Shown in pieces: positions 44,280 through 56,451 of a DNA stretch of 64,000 bases. Both the position numbers and the translations under genes were made by a program. Source of the DNA: Arachis hypogaea (lineage: Eukaryota; Streptophyta; Magnoliopsida; Fabales; Fabaceae); the NCBI RefSeq assembly GCF_003086295.3, contig NC_092050.1, positions 145,731,699-145,795,698 of the forward strand, in the 5' to 3' direction. The notes under the pieces were generated by a model. That model was not told the origin of the DNA. It did not search any database and saw only the letters and a list, made by a program, of their open reading frames with translations. Position 1 is the first letter of the stretch; each line of letters starts with the position of its first letter.

Positions 44280-47200
44280 TCAATGTTGTTTATCATTCTT
44301 CCTTGGGTGCTTGAAGCCTGGAGTAGGCACAAAAGTCATAAAGTTGGCCAGCTTCTTAGCAGTTGCAGAACTTGTCCCTTTGATGGTCTCAGCCAAGATA
44401 GCCACTAGTGCAACTGCAATAGGTTTAGGGGAGGATCTAGCTCTTGCTTTCGCTTTAATCACTTGTAATTTAGGTGGCCTAGCTACAACTTCATCCTACA
44501 TAAGCCAATACCTAAAGCACTTGTTAGTTTATAAATTAAAGGTGATATTTTTCTTATGCTTGAGTAGTGATTATATAACCTGTTGTGTAACTTGGGTTGG
44601 TAGAATGCTTTCAGATTAGCTGATGTCAATCGTTGTAGGGGGTTGGATGGGTGCTAGAAGTGAAGGCAATGGTGCTATTGCTTCTGGAGCATTATCATGT
44701 TCTATAGGGATAGTATTCACTTTAGGGTCAGCTCCATCTGCAGCAGGAGCAACAACTGCCAGTTGCAGCTGCATCTGCCTGGCATTTTCCTCAGCATCCA
44801 AGGCTTTCTTCTTTGCACAGCCTCTTTTGTTGTGGCCAACCTCACCACAGTACATGCATCTGATTGGGTTGTACTTTTTTTTCATCTTTGTCTTTGACCC
44901 AGTTGGCTGTTCATCCTTCTCTCTTCTTTTTTTTTGTCGGTCTTCCAGGTTTGGGTTTAAATGTGGGTGGGACTGGATCAGGATGTGGTGTTTTTTTCCA
45001 TAAATCCTGTCTTTTTACCGGATTGACATTGAAACAGTAAGTCCTCCTATACGCTTCCATCTTCAACCAGTCATGACAGTACTCTTCAGCCTTTTTGTCA
45101 TTCTTATCCTATATGGATGATATTGCATGCATACACGGCATATCTTTTCAAAAAAAATTAAATTATTAATTAAAATGTGTAACACAACTGAAGATAACTT
45201 ATCTAAGTGTTGAAATTGTTACCTGTGAGTTGCCAAAACCTACAAGTGCATGTGCGCTTTCCCAGGTCAACAACCATATTAGTTGGCCAGCCATGCACTT
45301 CGTACAACTCTTCTTTTTCATCACCACACCACTGAAGATCCCAATGGCTAGACAAGGTTGTCATTGCTTCAAGTCTAATTTGCTGAACAGGGGCATAATT
45401 CCTTGATAGTTCTGTAACTTCTTCTTATTGTCAATCATGCTCTTCATGATGATCCTTCTCACTTCCTCAGCTAAGGTCAGGATGGACTTGCTCCTTTTGT
45501 GCTTGATTTTGGCATTGAATAACTCACATGCGTTGTTGCATATATTATCCACCTTCGGAACCTCACTGAAATGCGCCTTAGTCCATGCATCTTTCGGCCA
45601 TTTGTCAAGATACTCCCAAGCTTTCTCATTTATCAACTTAACTCTGTTCATGTTTCTATTAAACTCATTTGTTGTCCTCGACCTTGCACATTCCCACACC
45701 AAATCTTTTAACACACAGCTTGACCACTACTTTGAGAAATTACGCCATAAATGCCATACGCAGAATCAATGATGGACCCTTGGACCACACCAAATCTTTT
45801 AACACACAGCTTGACCACTACTTTGAGAAATTACGCCATAAATGCCATACGCAGAATCAATGATGGACCCTTGGAAACACCTCCTGAACAGCAGGGATTA
45901 AACCCTGCAGAGAAGACAACACACGAAAAGATACTTAATCAAGTTAGTCCCTTAAAGAATTTCATTAAATCAAAATAGTCCCTCAAATACTTTTCATTAA
46001 ATCAAATCGATACTTAGAACGTATTATCGTATATCAATATCATCCTTACCTTCTGCATATCTGAGATGAAGCACCATTTGTTCTCCCTGTAGTCTCCCAA
46101 ATTCTTGTGCAGTAGCTCCAGGAACCACTGCCAATTATCCTTATTTTCCACACTGACAATAGCATAAGCAATCACAAAGATGTGATTGTTAGCATTTTGT
46201 CCACATGCTGTGAGGATTTGACCCCATGCAATGTCTTCAGAAACGTTCCACCCAGTCCTATCAAAGGTCTACAATCTTCCTTAAACCCCCTTTTACAAGC
46301 ATCAAGACAGACATAGAATCGTTCAAATAGGGGTGGACTCTCGGGCATGGGGATGACACCAACTTGTATTGTAGATCCGGGGTTGTTAGTCAGTAATTCA
46401 TTAGCATAGTCCCATACTAACCCGTACTGTGCTATTTCATCAGCCTCTACAATCTTTCTAGCAGCTTTTAAGGCTCTAGTAATACATGTGCTATTCAAAT
46501 ACACATTACACTTTCTTACAAACCAGTCATAAACCTCTCGGTGCTTCATAGTGGGATGTTTCCTAAGCTTAGGTACTAATTTACTAAGTGTCCAGGTTTG
46601 GGTGTCTACTCTATTCTTCCTCCTTCTTGGACAGGTGTGACTATCAACTAGAGTTTTAATTTGCCAAGACCCGTCTTGTTTGTTACATGCACAATATACA
46701 ACTCATGAACAATCTTCAGTCTTACAAACAACTCTAACTCTAACTTTATCATTCTTTACGAATGAAATATTTCTACCCCACTGAATTGTGTAATCCCTTG
46801 TAGCTTGCATAAATTCAGCCTTTGACTTAAATATCATACTAACCTCAAATTTCAATAGCCCAAACTTAGTTTTCTCATTAAATTGAGGGTATACCGTTGG
46901 TGATTCCTCATCAGAGTCCAACTGTTTACCAGAATCTTCTGAATGCCATGAGTCAGCATCTGAGTCACCTTCAAGGTCATCATCATCCTCATTTAAATCT
47001 GTCAAGAAAAAGTTCAACACATAAGATAACCTAATTAGTTGCCAAATAAATTAATTAACCAATAACCCTAAGGAAGTAAACATACCAGAGTCAGAGCTTT
47101 GTTTATCTTCAGAACCCTCATAGCTAGAGTCATCAGTTTCTATTTCTTTGTCCCCTAATATGGTCTTAGGAGGCCTAGGCTTCTCTCTGACCTCAGATTT

Positions 47201-48166
47201 GATGTCCTTTCTTGCACCACCTTTCCTATTGTCAGTCTCACTATCACTGTCACTGCTATACAGATTGTCTCCTACAATTTTAGGAGGCCTATACAATTCA
47301 TCTTCAGTACTCTCATATGAGTCATGAAAGTCACTGTCTTCTTCTTAGATGGGAGCTTGTTTGACATGTCTTCCAAATTTGATCAGTCTGCAACCACTGC
47401 CACCATCTTTGTTCTTATTACTATTATCTTGTGAGTTCTTGACTATTTGAGATGGTATATTGGATTGAGGTGGAATTGTATTGCCCTAACGGGTGACCCT
47501 CTTGGGCTGAGGGTGGGGTTTGATGGGCTGCGAAGGAGTCTTCATGGGTTGAGTTGTAGCTTGGCTGGGCTTATGGGCTGGTTTAGTGGGCTGAGATTTG
47601 GGCTTCATGGCTGGTTTCTTGGGCTGAGAGTTGGGCTTCATAGATGGTTTGTTGGGCTGAGAACTGGGCTGTGAAATTGGCTTAGTGGGCTAAGGGGTTT
47701 GTTTGTTGGACTCAGGGTGATTAGTAGTGGGCATCTTGACAGGTTCAGAATGGCACTTCTTAGCTTGGGAAGAGTTCTTCTGCTTGCTACTTTCTGCTTC
47801 CACATTGACAACATCCTCAACCATGTTTTCTATAATACATGGCTATGAAATACAGTGCTCAAGGTAAACATTGATCACATGTTGGTTTCTCCTACAATCA
47901 TTACACATTGCAACCAAATCTCCATCTGTGACTAAGCTTCTCAACCTAGATGAGAGGGGTACTCTAGGAGCTTTCTACCAACAGTTTCCAGCTTCAATGT
48001 ATCCCAACTCCTTATAGTAGCCCCTTACAAAGAACACATCAAGTGTGTCTCCATCAACACCTATCAAGACTTCCGTATTATCGGGTTCATATATCATGTC
48101 TCCATCAATAGAGTTTTTAAACATTCCACCATGGTGAAACACAAAAGTCATGGGAGGACCCTCCAT
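44280..48166 (-). pseudogene. MuDR-type transposase of MULE 1, broken
   Basis: The minus strand from ATG 48166 (MEGPPMTFVFHHGGMFKN) holds in order: an N-terminal region; a Pro/Lys/Ser-Gln repeat region with KPSQPTK-like words (about 47440-47700); acidic Ser/Asp-rich spacers; the Mutator DNA-binding domain (FEVSMIFKSKAEFMQATRDY, about 46700-46880); the MULE catalytic region (46172-46549 and 45361-45714, VCLDACKRGFKEDCRPLIGL); a SWIM finger split by an intron (RTCTCRFWQLTG at about 45235, then MPCMHAISSI at about 45140); and a zinc knuckle CMYCGEVGHNKRGC. The last exon ends VPTPGFKHPRKNDKQH at 44280. Stops near 47690, 47489 and 47348 and a 91-bp duplication at 45694-45875 break it. Confidence 0.88.
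45694..45875 (-). repeat. 91-bp tandem duplication inside the MULE 1 transposase
   Basis: Two adjacent copies (45694-45784 and 45785-45875) each run from CCACACCAAATCTTTTAACA to GATGGACCCTTGGA and look identical. As 91 is not a multiple of three, it shifts the frame if exonic. Confidence 0.92.
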
Positions 48167-48792
48167 CTATAATAACAGAGACGAAAATCCCATTAACAAA
48201 CATAGGAAAACATACCAAAACATACCCTAAATCCAAAATGGACATGCAACAAACGAATAGAACCATCTCTAAAATGAAACACCCCTACCTAACAAATCAT
48301 CACAATGCCAGTAACAGCAAAGCATTCTAACCCACTCATATCATATAAGAACAGTCATACAAACCCTTAGTCACCCCAAATCCTACCCAGAATCAGATGA
48401 ATCCATGAGTCACACCACTATGAAGACATCACGCCACAGAATAACTCAAAAAACAAGAAAAAAGTTTCATCCTTACCTATAACCGTCGCGATGGCTTCCT
48501 CCACTATCAATGTTGCTCTAGGAGATGATCACCTCTGTATTCAGTACCGATACCTCTTCTGTTTTAATTGTCTTCCAACACAGACGAAGGTTGATGGCGT
48601 GGTTCAAATATTGGGTCAAAGACTTAGGGCATAGCTTGAGGGAGACGATACGTTTTGGAGTGAAACAGAGTGAGATGCTTGTTAACAGAGGGGGTGATGT
48701 TTTGCAATGTTTTGAATCTCTCCTGGACACTAAACGACATTGCATCAAGACCTGGAGGCCATTGAATCAAAATGGCGTCGTTTTGTTACTGT

Positions 48793-48972
48793 GCCACGCG
48801 GGCAGTTAACGGAACACGTCACTCAACGTTAGCCAGCTCAGCGAAGGAGATGACGGAAGGACGAACGTGGTCATGTCCGTCATCTTTCGGGGACAATTTT
48901 GATTAACTTTATCTTTCAGGGACTAATATGAAGATCGATGTATCTTTCAAGGACGATTTTGACTATTAACTC
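48793..48972 (-). repeat. Right TIR of MULE 1
   Basis: Reverse complement partner of 43012-43165, about 180 bp, ending GACTATTAACTC. It carries one extra 30-bp block compared with the left TIR. Confidence 0.88.
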
Positions 48973-48981
48973 ATGTGAAAT

Positions 48982-50184
48982 ACATGCTAAGCCAATTGAA
49001 TTAAATTAAATGGCCACTTTAAACACTTTAAACAACTCTTGTGACATTTTTCGTCTCTTTCCTCCACCCTCTTCTTGGCCACCGTGTGCCAGAAATAGTA
49101 ACTCTTTTTTTCAACTTCTGCCTTTCCTACTTCATTGATGTTGGCGCTGCTCATATGTCTCAATTGTTAAAGTTGTCGTGCCCGTTCTTAATATAGGTTT
49201 TTACAGGACTATCCAATTAATTTTGTGTTTAAATGTTGATTCAAGTACTGAGTTTGAAAATTATTTATTCTTCTTGACGTGACAAAGATAATTGCGTTCA
49301 AACTTTTTTTCTATTTGTGTATGTCTATAGCTTATTTCCTATTTCTTGATTTCATGTGACTTTGGGATGGTTTAGAATTAATATTTTACCACTTTATCCT
49401 TGAATCAATGTAGGTGTTTTTCATTGTTGGTATAGAACTATTGTTTTAGCCTTTTTTTCTTTTAAGAGAAACACTTGGCAGTAGTAATTTTTAGTATTTT
49501 TGGTCATCATTTAACCAACACAAATACTAAATTATTTTTAACAAATAAATTTTATTAATTCATGTATGCAAATTTTGAAAAACTTGAGTGTAAACTATAT
49601 TGATTCATATGTGCAAAACATTTGTAAATATAGGTGCAAATTATTGCTGGTCAAATATTGGCAAAAAAAGATAATATTTGTTCGTCATGTTACATTACTT
49701 TTTTTTAATTGAATGGTGAGTGATCGTGGGATTACCCGCTATATGAAGAGGCTAACAAGGACCTTTCATATATTTAACAAATATAAATGTTATAATTACG
49801 TATAATATATATTATTATTATAAAATATAAACTAAAATTCGAGTATGGTCACGAGTTTATCCAAGTTCAAACTTACTATTCTTAATTTTAGGTTTTAACC
49901 TCACCTTATAAGATCATGAATGTAGCCTATCAAACAGTTAAGACTCAAGTCTGAATTAGTTCACAAGCTGACTTTACTCGTTTCTGGTATATCCTCTTTG
50001 TAGTTCAATCCTCTTCGCACCAAATCTATATATTTTGAGTCAGGTTGACATTCCGCTCCAATCAAGTTGAAGTAGGTTGGATATCCACAGATAATGCAAA
50101 AAATCTTACGGTTAAACCCTTAAATAAAAGAAAAAAAATTAAAATTAAAATATTGATGTATTATGTAAAGTTGAGCTTGTAACT
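48982..50184. other. AT-rich spacer, no gene seen
   Basis: No supportable ORF, RNA gene or element ends. Confidence 0.55.
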
Positions 50185-51123
50185 GAGGTTGCCAACTTGT
50201 TTGGTAAAATGATTGAAAGGAGTACTTCTCCTGATGTTAATTATAGTTCTTTAATTCATGGTTTCTTCTGTTTGAGTCAACTAGAAAAAGCTAGCTACTC
50301 GATTGTTTGATGAAATGATACAAACAAACATTAAGCCAGACTTATATACCTTCAACATATTAATCGACGATTTTTTGTAAAGAAGGAAGAACGATTGAAG
50401 CCCAAAATTTGTTTAGTAGGATGTTGGATACATGCCATAATCAATTGAATGTTGTTACGTACAGTGCTTTGATAGATGGATACTTGAGGAGAAATGATGT
50501 GAAATGATGTGAATTAGGCAAGAGTGTTATTTGATGATATGATGAGAACAGGTTTGAGACCAAATATTCAAAGTTATAGCATCATGATTAATGGAAATTA
50601 TAAGAATAAATTAATAGATGAAGCTTACACACTCTTTGTTGAGATGCGCCAAAAAGGTTTAGTTCCTGATAATATAACTTAGAATTATCTTATTCATGGC
50701 TTATGCAAATCAGGGAGAATATCATCGGTTCAAGATCTTCTTGATGAGATGCAAGGCACTGGTCATCACCCTATCTGATCACTTACAATACATTGTTGGA
50801 TTGTTTATGCAAAACCCAACATCTTGATGAGGCAATTGCATTGTTTGGGAAAGTTATTGAAAGAGGGATCACTCCAGATGTGTACACATGTGCAATATTC
50901 TTCTTTGTAGATTGTGCAAATGTGGAAGACTAAACACAGCAAAAGAGTATTTTCAGCAGTTTCTAATAAAAAACTATCGTCTGCAAGTTAGGACTTATAA
51001 TGTTATGATCATCGGACTTTGTAAAGAAGGTTTATTGGACGAAGCGATAACTTTACTCTCGAAAATGGAAGGCAATGGTTACCTGCCTCCTGATTGTGTA
51101 AGCTATGAAACAATTATGACTTA
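50185..51123 (+). pseudogene. Restorer-of-fertility-like PPR protein, broken
   Basis: P-class pentatricopeptide repeats run through all three frames: PDVNYSSLIHGFFCLSQLEK, then GLRPNIQSYSIMINGNYKNK and LIDEAYTLFVEMRQKGLVPD, then LIHGLCKSGRISSVQDLLDE, then VRTYNVMIIGLCKEGLLDEA. The 35-residue spacing and the GLCK-G-x-x-x-EA pattern are those of the RFL subfamily, mitochondrial RNA-binding proteins including fertility restorers. At least eight repeats remain. There is no start region or transit peptide, and many stops and frameshifts. The only longer open part is 50888-51124. RFL genes often form clusters with decayed members, so this may be a relic of one. Confidence 0.85.
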
Positions 51124-51313
51124 ATATTCAATTTGGTCTCTAAACTTCGAGAGTTTTAATTTTATCTTTGAAGTTTTAATTGTCTTTATTTAATCTTCAA
51201 ACTTTGCAAACGTGACTCACATTAATCCCTGAGACAACTTTCGGCACAAAAACATTACTGAAGCACGCTGACATGGACAACCGAATGCCATGTTAGAACT
51301 TGTAAAACGACAC
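51124..51313. other. Spacer between PPR pseudogene and Athila D
   Basis: It contains TTTGGTCTCTAAACTTCGAG and similar words common in plant transposon ends, but I cannot define an element. Confidence 0.4.
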
Positions 51314-52682
51314 TGATGCGTGAGCATCTTTTCTTCATTTTCTGTTTATTTTAAGTTAGAATTTAATAAGTTTTAATTCTATTTTAGTGTTTAAAACCTC
51401 TTTGGATACTACTTCAAGTTGTTTTGGTATTTTAATTATTTCAGGTGAAGTCTGGATCAGTTTGGCAAAGTTCGTGTGTAAGAAAAGAGGACAATTGTGA
51501 ATCTGCCAAGCTAGCGCTAAACGCGGACCTGAGCATTTAGCACTAGCAACTCAGCAATGTGGGGAAGGCTTCTATCCATTGGGACGCTAAACTGGCTTGG
51601 CGCCGGCATGCCAGAAATGAATGGAAGCTTTCTGCCTCCTAGGGCGCTAAATGCCAAGCCTGACGTTTAGCACCAACAATACGGATCACTCTTCACCCGA
51701 AGGAGCATCTTTAGTTGGTTTAGCTTTTAATTGTTGTATTTTCTTTTGTTTTAGTTATTTTTATTTACAAACAAAATCTTTTAGGTCTAGAATTTATTAT
51801 TCTATTTTAGTTTCAAATCAAATTAGGTTAGATATAAAAAGGAAAAGATTTAGCCCTTCGGGCTCTCTTCTCTCCTGCGGACCTCATTCTACAGTTTACA
51901 CTTTTTCAAACTTTTGTTTTCTCTCTGATCCATGAGCAACTAAACCTCCTCAGTTAAGGTTAGGAGCTCTGTTTATTGTATGGATTAATACTATTATTCT
52001 TTTATTTTAATTAATATATTGATTTCATTTTCAAGGATTTGTTTTCATTCTTCATCTTAAGGATTTGGGTAGATCAGAAGAATAATCCTTATTCTATTTG
52101 AGTTGTTGTAAACCTTGGAAAAGCAATTTACTTGGACAACAGCTTAAAAACAATTTCTCTTAAATCACTAATTATCTGGACTTAACGGGATATGTGACAC
52201 ATAATCCTCTTATATTTGGATAATTAGGATTTCTGTGGCTAATAAACCAGAATTGAACTTAACCCTTTAATTAGAAATCAAGTGACCGAGGAATTGGCAG
52301 TTGATTAGGTTAAAGGAGACTAATAAATTACTAAGGAATTAGGGTTTAGTCAATTACAGTTTGCCATGAATTGAATCTTGCATGATTAAAATAGTTGGTA
52401 AAAAATAGAGATTCGAAAAATAAACAACTCTGAAACCTTAACTATTCTCTCACACAATTTTCACACCAAGTTTACTGTTTGTCTTCTAATTCTCTGAATT
52501 TACTGTTAATGCAATTAAAATTACAAAATACTCTTTTCTGCTTGCCTGACTAAACCAATCACCCAATCATTGTTGTTTGGTTCATCAATTCTCGTGGGAT
52601 CGACCCTCACTCACCTGATGTATTACTTGGTACGACCCGGTGCACTTGCCGGTTAGTTTGTGGACATTCGAATTCTGCACCA
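51314..52682 (+). repeat. 5' LTR of Athila D (1369 bp)
   Basis: It starts TGATGCGTGAGCATC and ends GAATTCTGCACCA. It contains GGCGCTAAATGCCAAGCCTG-like words (about 51530-51670) and the CTCGTGGGATCGACCCTCAC and TGCACTTGCCGGTTAG blocks near its end. Confidence 0.88.
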
Positions 52683-52688
52683 AATTTT

Positions 52689-52706
52689 TGGCGCCGTTGC
52701 TTGAGA
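52689..52706 (+). other. Decayed tRNA-Asp primer site of Athila D
   Basis: TGGCGCCGTTGCTTGAGA keeps the first 12 bases of the tRNA-Asp complement; three of the last six differ. Confidence 0.75.
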
Positions 52707-53060
52707 TTGACTGTGATTGACAACTACCAGTTGTTTGATTACTTAGATCAGGTGTTTTATTTTAATTTTGTTTTATTTATTTCTTTAAATTTTTTTAATT
52801 TAGCTTAATTTATTTTTTCTTAATTTCCAAAATTAAGTTTAGTGTTCCCTTAGTAATTTTTATTTAATAATTTTTGAAATTTTTGTTTACTTTTCTCTAT
52901 TTGATTTTCAAATTGGTTAGTCTGTTTTTCTTATTTATTTTCAAAAATTTTGGTAGTTGCTCACTTCATTTAATTTTACTTCTTTTACTCAGGTTGCCTC
53001 ACTGGGAATTCTCTTCACTCTGACGTAGAGATTTCTACCTTTCTTGTTTTTTATTTGTTT

Positions 53061-55742
53061 ATGAGTAGGAACAGGAATAAATAACCTCTTCTTGAATTTG
53101 ATCATGAGATTGAAAGGACTCTGAAAAAGCGTTTACAACAAGTCAGAGCTTATAAAGCCAGGGAGAACCTCAAGGATAACTTTGAGAAGGAAGCTGAAGA
53201 ATTCACTATGGAGCCTAATAACAATAATGTGGTCAATGCCAATGTTGTTAATCCTTCGAATGCAAATGGGCAAACTAGAAGAACCTTAGGCTCATACACT
53301 GCACCTACCCCTGACTTCTATGGGAATAGTATTGTGGCAACCCTTGTGCCTACAAAAAACTTTGAGCTGTCTCAGTTGATCACTCTGGTGCAACAAAATT
53401 TCCAGTTTCATGGACTCCCGCAGGAAGACCCAAACTTGTTCATATCTAATTTTCTACAAATCTGTGATACTGTGAAGACTAATAGAGTGAATCATGATGT
53501 CTACAAGCTACTTCTCTTCTCATTTGTTGTACGGGACCGTGCTAAGAATGGCTTGCCACTCAACCAAAAGATAGCTTGGATACTTGGAATAAGGTGGTCA
53601 ACAGGTTTCTGACCAAATTCTTTCCACCTCAGAAGCTAACTAAGCTGAGGACTGATGTTCAGACTTTCAAGCAGAGAGATGGTGAATCCCTCTATGAAGC
53701 CTGAGAAAGGTACAAGTTGATGCTCAAGAAGTGTCCTCCTGATATGTTCTCTAACTAGATTTAATTGTAGATTTTCTATGATGGAGTCTCTGAGACTGCC
53801 AAAATGTCCATTGATAATTTTGCAGGTAAATCTCTTCACATGAAAAAGACCCCTGAAGAGGCTAATGAGTTGATTGAGATGGTTGCTAATAACCAATACT
53901 TGTACTCTTTTGAGAGAAATTATGTGAAAAAATGAGTCATGGAGTTGGAAACCTTGGATGCTATCCTTTCCCAGAACAAGGCCATATCTCAGCAAATCAA
54001 TATGATTACTCAACACTTGAGTGGGATACAAGTTTCAGCTATTAATACTTAAGATACATCCTATGACATGAGTGGTTGTTCCAACCAAGGAGAGACTTAT
54101 GATTGTGCTCAACTCCCTCCTGAACAGGTTAATTACATGAAAAATTCCTCCAAAAATCTCAATAATGATCCTTATTCCAAGATTTTTAATCAGAGATGGA
54201 GGAATCACCCGAACTTTGGGTGGAGAGAACAATCTCAGAGACCTCAGCCGAATTTCAACAATAGCTCTCAGGGCAGTTTTAATCAAAATAATTTCAACAA
54301 CCGTCAGTTCCAACCCTCTCAGCCACAACAATCCCAGTCTCTGCCTCAGAATGCGCTTGACCTAGCATCTATTGTTGCAGAACTTTTCAAGAATCAATAT
54401 AGTTTTATGCAGAAACTAGAGCTTCACTCAGAAACTTGGAGATACAAGTGGGTCAGTTGAGCAAGCAGGTACCTGAGAGGCCTCCTAATACTCTTCCTGG
54501 TGATATAGTGGTAAATCCAAGAGAGGAGTGCAAGGCCATTCACTTGAGAAATGGTAAAGTGGCGGGTTCAGAAGCTACAGTTAGTGAGGAGCTAGTGGAA
54601 AAAGAAGCTCCGGAGGAGAAAAAAGAAGAGGTAGAATACACCCCCTCCCAGGCGTGCAAACAACCCCTTTCCGGTCACTCTTGATACACATCCGGCATTA
54701 CCTAAGGCTCCTGAGTACAAGCATAAGATGCCATATTCTCAGAGACTTCAAAAAGCCTCCAAAGACAAGCAGTTTTCTAGATTTTTAGAGGTTTTTAGAA
54801 AGTTTCAAATCAACATTCCTTTTGCAGAGGCTCTTGAGCAAATGCATCTTTATGCTAAGTTTATGAAGGAATTATTAAGTAACAAGAGAAACTGGAAAGA
54901 AAGTGAGATAGTAGTGTTGACAAAGGAATGCAGTGCCATTATTCAGCAGGAACTTCCTGAGAAAATGCAGGATCCAGGAAGCTTTTTTATTCCTTGCACC
55001 ATTGGAGACATCACCATCTGAAGAGCTTTATGTGATCTTAGAGCTACCATCAATCTCATGCCACTTTCACTGATGAGAAAACTCCAAATTAATGAGATAA
55101 AATCCACATGTATTTCTTTTCAAGTTGTTGACCATTATATAAAATTTTCTTTGGGGGTTGTTGAGAATTTGCTTGTGAAAGTGGGTCCTTTTTATTTTTC
55201 CTGCTGATTTTGTGATACTGGATATGGAAAAGGACAAAAATGCCTCTATTATTCTTGGAAGACCCTTTTTAGCTACAGGTAGAGCTCTGATTGATGTACA
55301 GAAGGATGAACTAACCCTGAGGGTCAATGAAGAAGAAGTGGTTCTTAATGTGCTTGAGGCTCTCAAACACCCTAGTGATTCTGAGGGATGTATGAGAGTA
55401 GATCTTGTTGAACCACTTGTTCAAGAGGTGTTCGAATCTGAAGAGCTTAAGATTGCTTTAGAATAAGGTATCCCATATGCTTAGTATTGAGGAAGGAGCT
55501 CCAAAGCTTGAGTTGAAGCCCTTACTTCCCTCTCTAAAATATGTATTCCTAGGCGAGCATGACTCATATCCAGTGATTATTAGCTTTTTCTTGAGGCCTG
55601 AGGAAGAAGAGGTTACTTGCTGTGCTCAAGAGTCATAAAATGGCTCTTGGGTGGATCATTAGTGACCTGAAGGAAATTAGTCAAACCAAGTGTATGCACA
55701 AGATCCTGCTTGAAGATGATGCTAAATCAGTTGTACAACCAC
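53061..55742 (+). pseudogene. Athila Gag-protease and RT start (element D), broken
   Basis: It starts MSRNRNK near 53061 with an early stop. Main parts: NFELSQLITLVQQNFQFHGL (gag, about 53360), KFFPPQKLTKLRTDVQTFKQ, an Asn/Gln-rich tail with NFNNSSQGSFNQNNFNN, then HLRNGKVAGSEA and PFAEALEQMHLYAKFMKELL (pre-protease). The retropepsin motif here reads ALCDLRATINLMPLS, where Athila proteases have D-L-G-A-S, so the Gly next to the active Asp is replaced by Arg. IILGRPFLATGRALIDVQ follows. RT begins (MALGWIISDLKEIS, MHKILLEDD) but stops at VVQPQ near 55748, well before any catalytic motif. Many frameshifts. Confidence 0.85.
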
Positions 55743-55748
55743 AATCTT

Positions 55749-56451
55749 AAAGAACAGTAACTTAGAGAAGTATTATAGATTCTATGAAATAAGAAAAAAG
55801 ATTGATTTTTGAAGCAAAACAAATAGCAAAAAGTAATAAGAAAAAGAAAAATCAAAAGAAAAAGGTCCAAGATTTTGAGTATCAACAGCTAGGAGGATTA
55901 AAACTGATCTAAAGATCAAAAGAGTGGTTTTCCCTAACCATATGCTTGTGGTATGAAAGTGTCAAGTAACCCTTGAGACTGAGCACCTAAAGTTGTGACC
56001 CATTGCTGTTATAGAGTATGCCAAAGGCTCTAAGCACCACTGTCAGGGAGAAATAAGAAGAAAAAAAATTAGAACTCAAAAGGTTCCCCAGTTAAGTACT
56101 TGTGGTGTTCTTGTATCAAGTTAAGCTTGAAGACAAGACACTTAGAGTCACGGCTAGGCTCAAGGTGCAAAGCACCAAAGAAAAGAAAGAAAAAGATGTG
56201 TTCAAGAATCAATTAGAACCTAAAGAAGAGAATCTATAATATCTTCCGAGTTCTAATTCTGAAGGATATCAATATTTCTGAACTTCAAAGGATAGTGAGA
56301 TGTCAAAGCTATTCAGAGTTAAAGTGTCATTAGCCCCACTCAGTAACTAGACCCGAGCTTAAATGACAACTCAAGTTTTAAGCATTTTCTCTTTTTAGTC
56401 CTATATTGTTTTGGTTGCTTGAGGACAAGCAACAGTTTAAGTTTGGTGTTG
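55749..56451 (+). other. Athila D 3' non-coding region
   Basis: A-rich, without ORFs. It ends GCTTGAGGACAAGCAACAGT followed by TTAAGTTTGGTGTTG directly before the 3' LTR, the usual Athila polypurine-side segment. Confidence 0.6.

Larger units (their letters stand above)
43012..48972 (-). mobile_element. MULE 1, Mutator-like DNA transposon with long TIRs (5.96 kb)
   Basis: Terminal inverted repeats lie at 43012-43165 and 48793-48972, beginning GAGTTAATAGTCAAAATCG. Inside are a minus-strand MuDR-type transposase (48166-44280) and a plus-strand zinc-finger/membrane ORF (43348-43874). The flanks ATGTGAGAA (43002-43010) and ATGTGAAAT (48973-48981) may be an eroded 9-bp target duplication, with one extra T at the left junction. 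Long TIRs, a transposase with DBD, MULE and SWIM parts, and 9-bp duplications are Mutator features. Confidence 0.9.

Noticed and set aside
44170..44619. Plus-strand 149-aa ORF
   Set aside because: It is antisense to the conserved last exon of the MULE transposase (ending PGFKHPRKNDKQH), which explains the open frame.
47447..47674. Plus-strand repeat protein (GLR-type repeats)
   Set aside because: It is the shadow of the Pro/Lys/Ser-Gln repeat region of the minus-strand transposase.
43002..48981. Perfect MULE 1 target duplication
   Set aside because: ATGTGAGAA and ATGTGAAAT match at only 7 of 9 positions and the left join has an extra T, so I call it only a candidate.
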